From Pauljensenia sp902373545 (GTDB lineage Bacteria > Actinomycetota > Actinomycetes > Actinomycetales > Actinomycetaceae): DNA of 41,845 nucleotides. The stretch covers positions 1-41,845 of the forward strand of contig NZ_JAPWAG010000020.1 of assembly GCF_041432775.1 (NCBI RefSeq), read 5' to 3'. Within the stretch, counting starts at the first letter, position 1. The number at the start of each line of letters is the position of its first letter. The position numbers and the translations under genes were made by a program. The notes under the pieces are model-generated. The model was not told where the DNA came from. It saw nothing but the letters and a program-made list of their open reading frames with translations, and ran no database searches. Positions 41,113-41,845 of the stretch are shown in pieces.

Positions 41113-41260
41113 GCCCGACGGCACGCCCCCAGCATCGCGAACCTACGCTCAAAACGTCGTCCACTTCGCCCCAAACACCCCTTTTTGGACGCATCCGGCC
41201 GAGGTGGACTGCACGTTGAGCACAACACCGACAATCCACCGCACAACCCCGCCGCGCAAC

Positions 41261-41337
41261 GGGGGGTTTTGCTACCATAGAACCCCCGTGACGGCGTGTC
41301 GCCGGCGTGTCGCACCCCTATGGTAGCAATTCCCCCC
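41261..41337. repeat. 77-bp inverted repeat, 20-bp arms
   Basis: The arms 41261-41280 and 41318-41337 are complementary at 18 of 20 positions (TGCTACCATAG against CTATGGTAGCA). The 37-nt loop contains GGCGTGTCGC twice. The total length equals that of the unrelated repeat at 40852. Confidence 0.85.
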
Positions 41338-41437
41338 AGACAACAAGAACAAACGCGGCAACAGGGCACCGCACGCATTACACCGGTTAGGGAGCACTAC
41401 ACCACTATGCGGGACGCTACTGTGGTTCCTCAGAAAT

Positions 41438-41545
41438 GTCGCACGTAATTCCCCCACACGTATTTCAAGTTTTGAAATCGCATCGTTGGAATTGCAACGT
41501 TTTGGGGGTGTCGCAGAAAGTTCGGGCACCCGAATTACGTGCGAG
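41438..41545 (-). repeat. 108-bp element with terminal inverted repeats, copy 2 (inverted)
   Basis: GTCGCACGTAATT at 41438-41450 is inverted at 41533-41545 with one mismatch at the end. Read on the minus strand its core is AACGTTGCAATTCCAACGAT, identical to copy 1, and the flank after the end again reads GGAACCAC. The rest of the interior has diverged, so ends and core are the conserved parts. Confidence 0.75.
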
Positions 41546-41714
41546 TTTTGGGTTGCGAGGCGCGTGGATCGAATTCCTATGTTCGGTCGTCGGTCCAACA
41601 CGCTCTTCATGGTGCCCGGGACGCATCAACCCGCATGCATATCTGCGGACCCACGCACAGAATCATGGATCAACGTGCACAAACGGCGCACACACGACAG
41701 CACGACCACATGCA

Positions 41715-41756
41715 CCAACTAAAACACCGACTTTCCCGCGCAACAAAGCCGAAAAG
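41715..41756 (+). repeat. 42-bp direct repeat, copy 1
   Basis: It begins CCAACTAAAACACCGACTTT and matches 41804-41845 at 38 of 42 positions. The copies are 47 nt apart. Confidence 0.8.
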
Positions 41757-41790
41757 CCACCCTTCCAGCAACACGATTTGTCCATCCTCA

Positions 41791-41810
41791 TAGTTGGTCC
41801 CAACCAACTA
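41791..41810. repeat. Palindrome TAGTTGGT-CCCA-ACCAACTA
   Basis: Eight-bp arms with a 4-nt loop overlap the start of the second 42-bp repeat, whose first bases (CCAACTA) form the right arm. Confidence 0.7.
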
Positions 41811-41845
41811 AAACACCGACTTTCCCGCACCAGAAAGCCAAAAAG
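41804..41845 (+). repeat. 42-bp direct repeat, copy 2 (reaches the window end)
   Basis: The second copy runs to the last base, so the repeat may be longer or more copies may follow outside the window. Confidence 0.75.

Larger units (their letters stand above)
40411..41845. other. Gene-free, repeat-dense region
   Basis: I find no credible gene in this 1.4 kb. The open frames lack ribosome-binding sites and family resemblance, and they run through palindromes. A 28-codon frame at 40446-40532 has a GAGGAG upstream but follows a terminator and ends inside a repeat. GC is lower than in the genes, and the region holds at least six separate repeat structures listed below. Confidence 0.7.

Noticed and set aside
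40768..41280. 170-codon frame with ADHTDE repeats as a gene
   Set aside because: It crosses two inverted repeats and a strong T-tailed terminator, has no ribosome-binding site and shows mixed composition.
41715..41845. CRISPR array
   Set aside because: Only two imperfect 42-bp copies with a 47-nt gap and no cas gene; the spacer contains a palindrome related to the repeat.

Overview
The window is high-GC DNA with actinobacterial features. These include a DNA topoisomerase I with a lysine/alanine tail, many promoters with a -10 box 6-7 nt before the start codon (leaderless transcripts), and ATGA-coupled operons. The gene set and codon style suggest Actinomycetaceae (Actinomyces/Schaalia type). 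That placement is inference from memory, not a database match.

Layout. 21-140: a terminator from a gene to the left and tRNA-Thr(CGT). 255-6869 (minus): a housekeeping operon topA-tmk-holB, followed by a secreted tripeptidyl-peptidase-like hydrolase with its own leaderless promoter. 7134-23521 (plus): five head-to-tail copies of a two-gene cassette. Each cassette has a leaderless gene A and a translationally coupled gene B, both about 500-535 aa, both membrane-anchored with a predicted beta-propeller-like ectodomain. Copies are separated by repeated spacers and carry clear mosaic recombination tracts. 23842-26038: two tandem DUF1266 membrane proteins with matching promoters, then a small membrane protein. 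26519-28289: an ABC-F ATPase with an unusual leader (three-codon ORF plus an inverted repeat covering the start codon). 28290-30045: gene remnants, yjdF (DUF2992), a DsrE-like protein and a YefM-YoeB toxin-antitoxin pair with its operator. 30078-36528 (minus): a three-gene operon of a SWIM zinc-finger protein and two large alpha-helical proteins related to each other. 36709-38406 (minus): a class I methyltransferase, divergent from a DUF808 membrane protein (38484-39452). 39619-40302: superoxide dismutase. 40303-41845: a 1.5 kb gene-free stretch dense in inverted and direct repeats, including two 107-108 bp elements with 13-bp terminal inverted repeats.

How it works together. The replication/repair operon at the left and the SOD at the right look like conserved backbone. 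The cassette array is the most unusual part. A and B are distant paralogs of each other and always come as an overlapping pair, which suggests a two-component envelope complex present in five diversified versions. No function is known to me. The 26-30 kb module is accessory: it is bounded by short direct repeats and holds scrambled pieces of both flanking genes.
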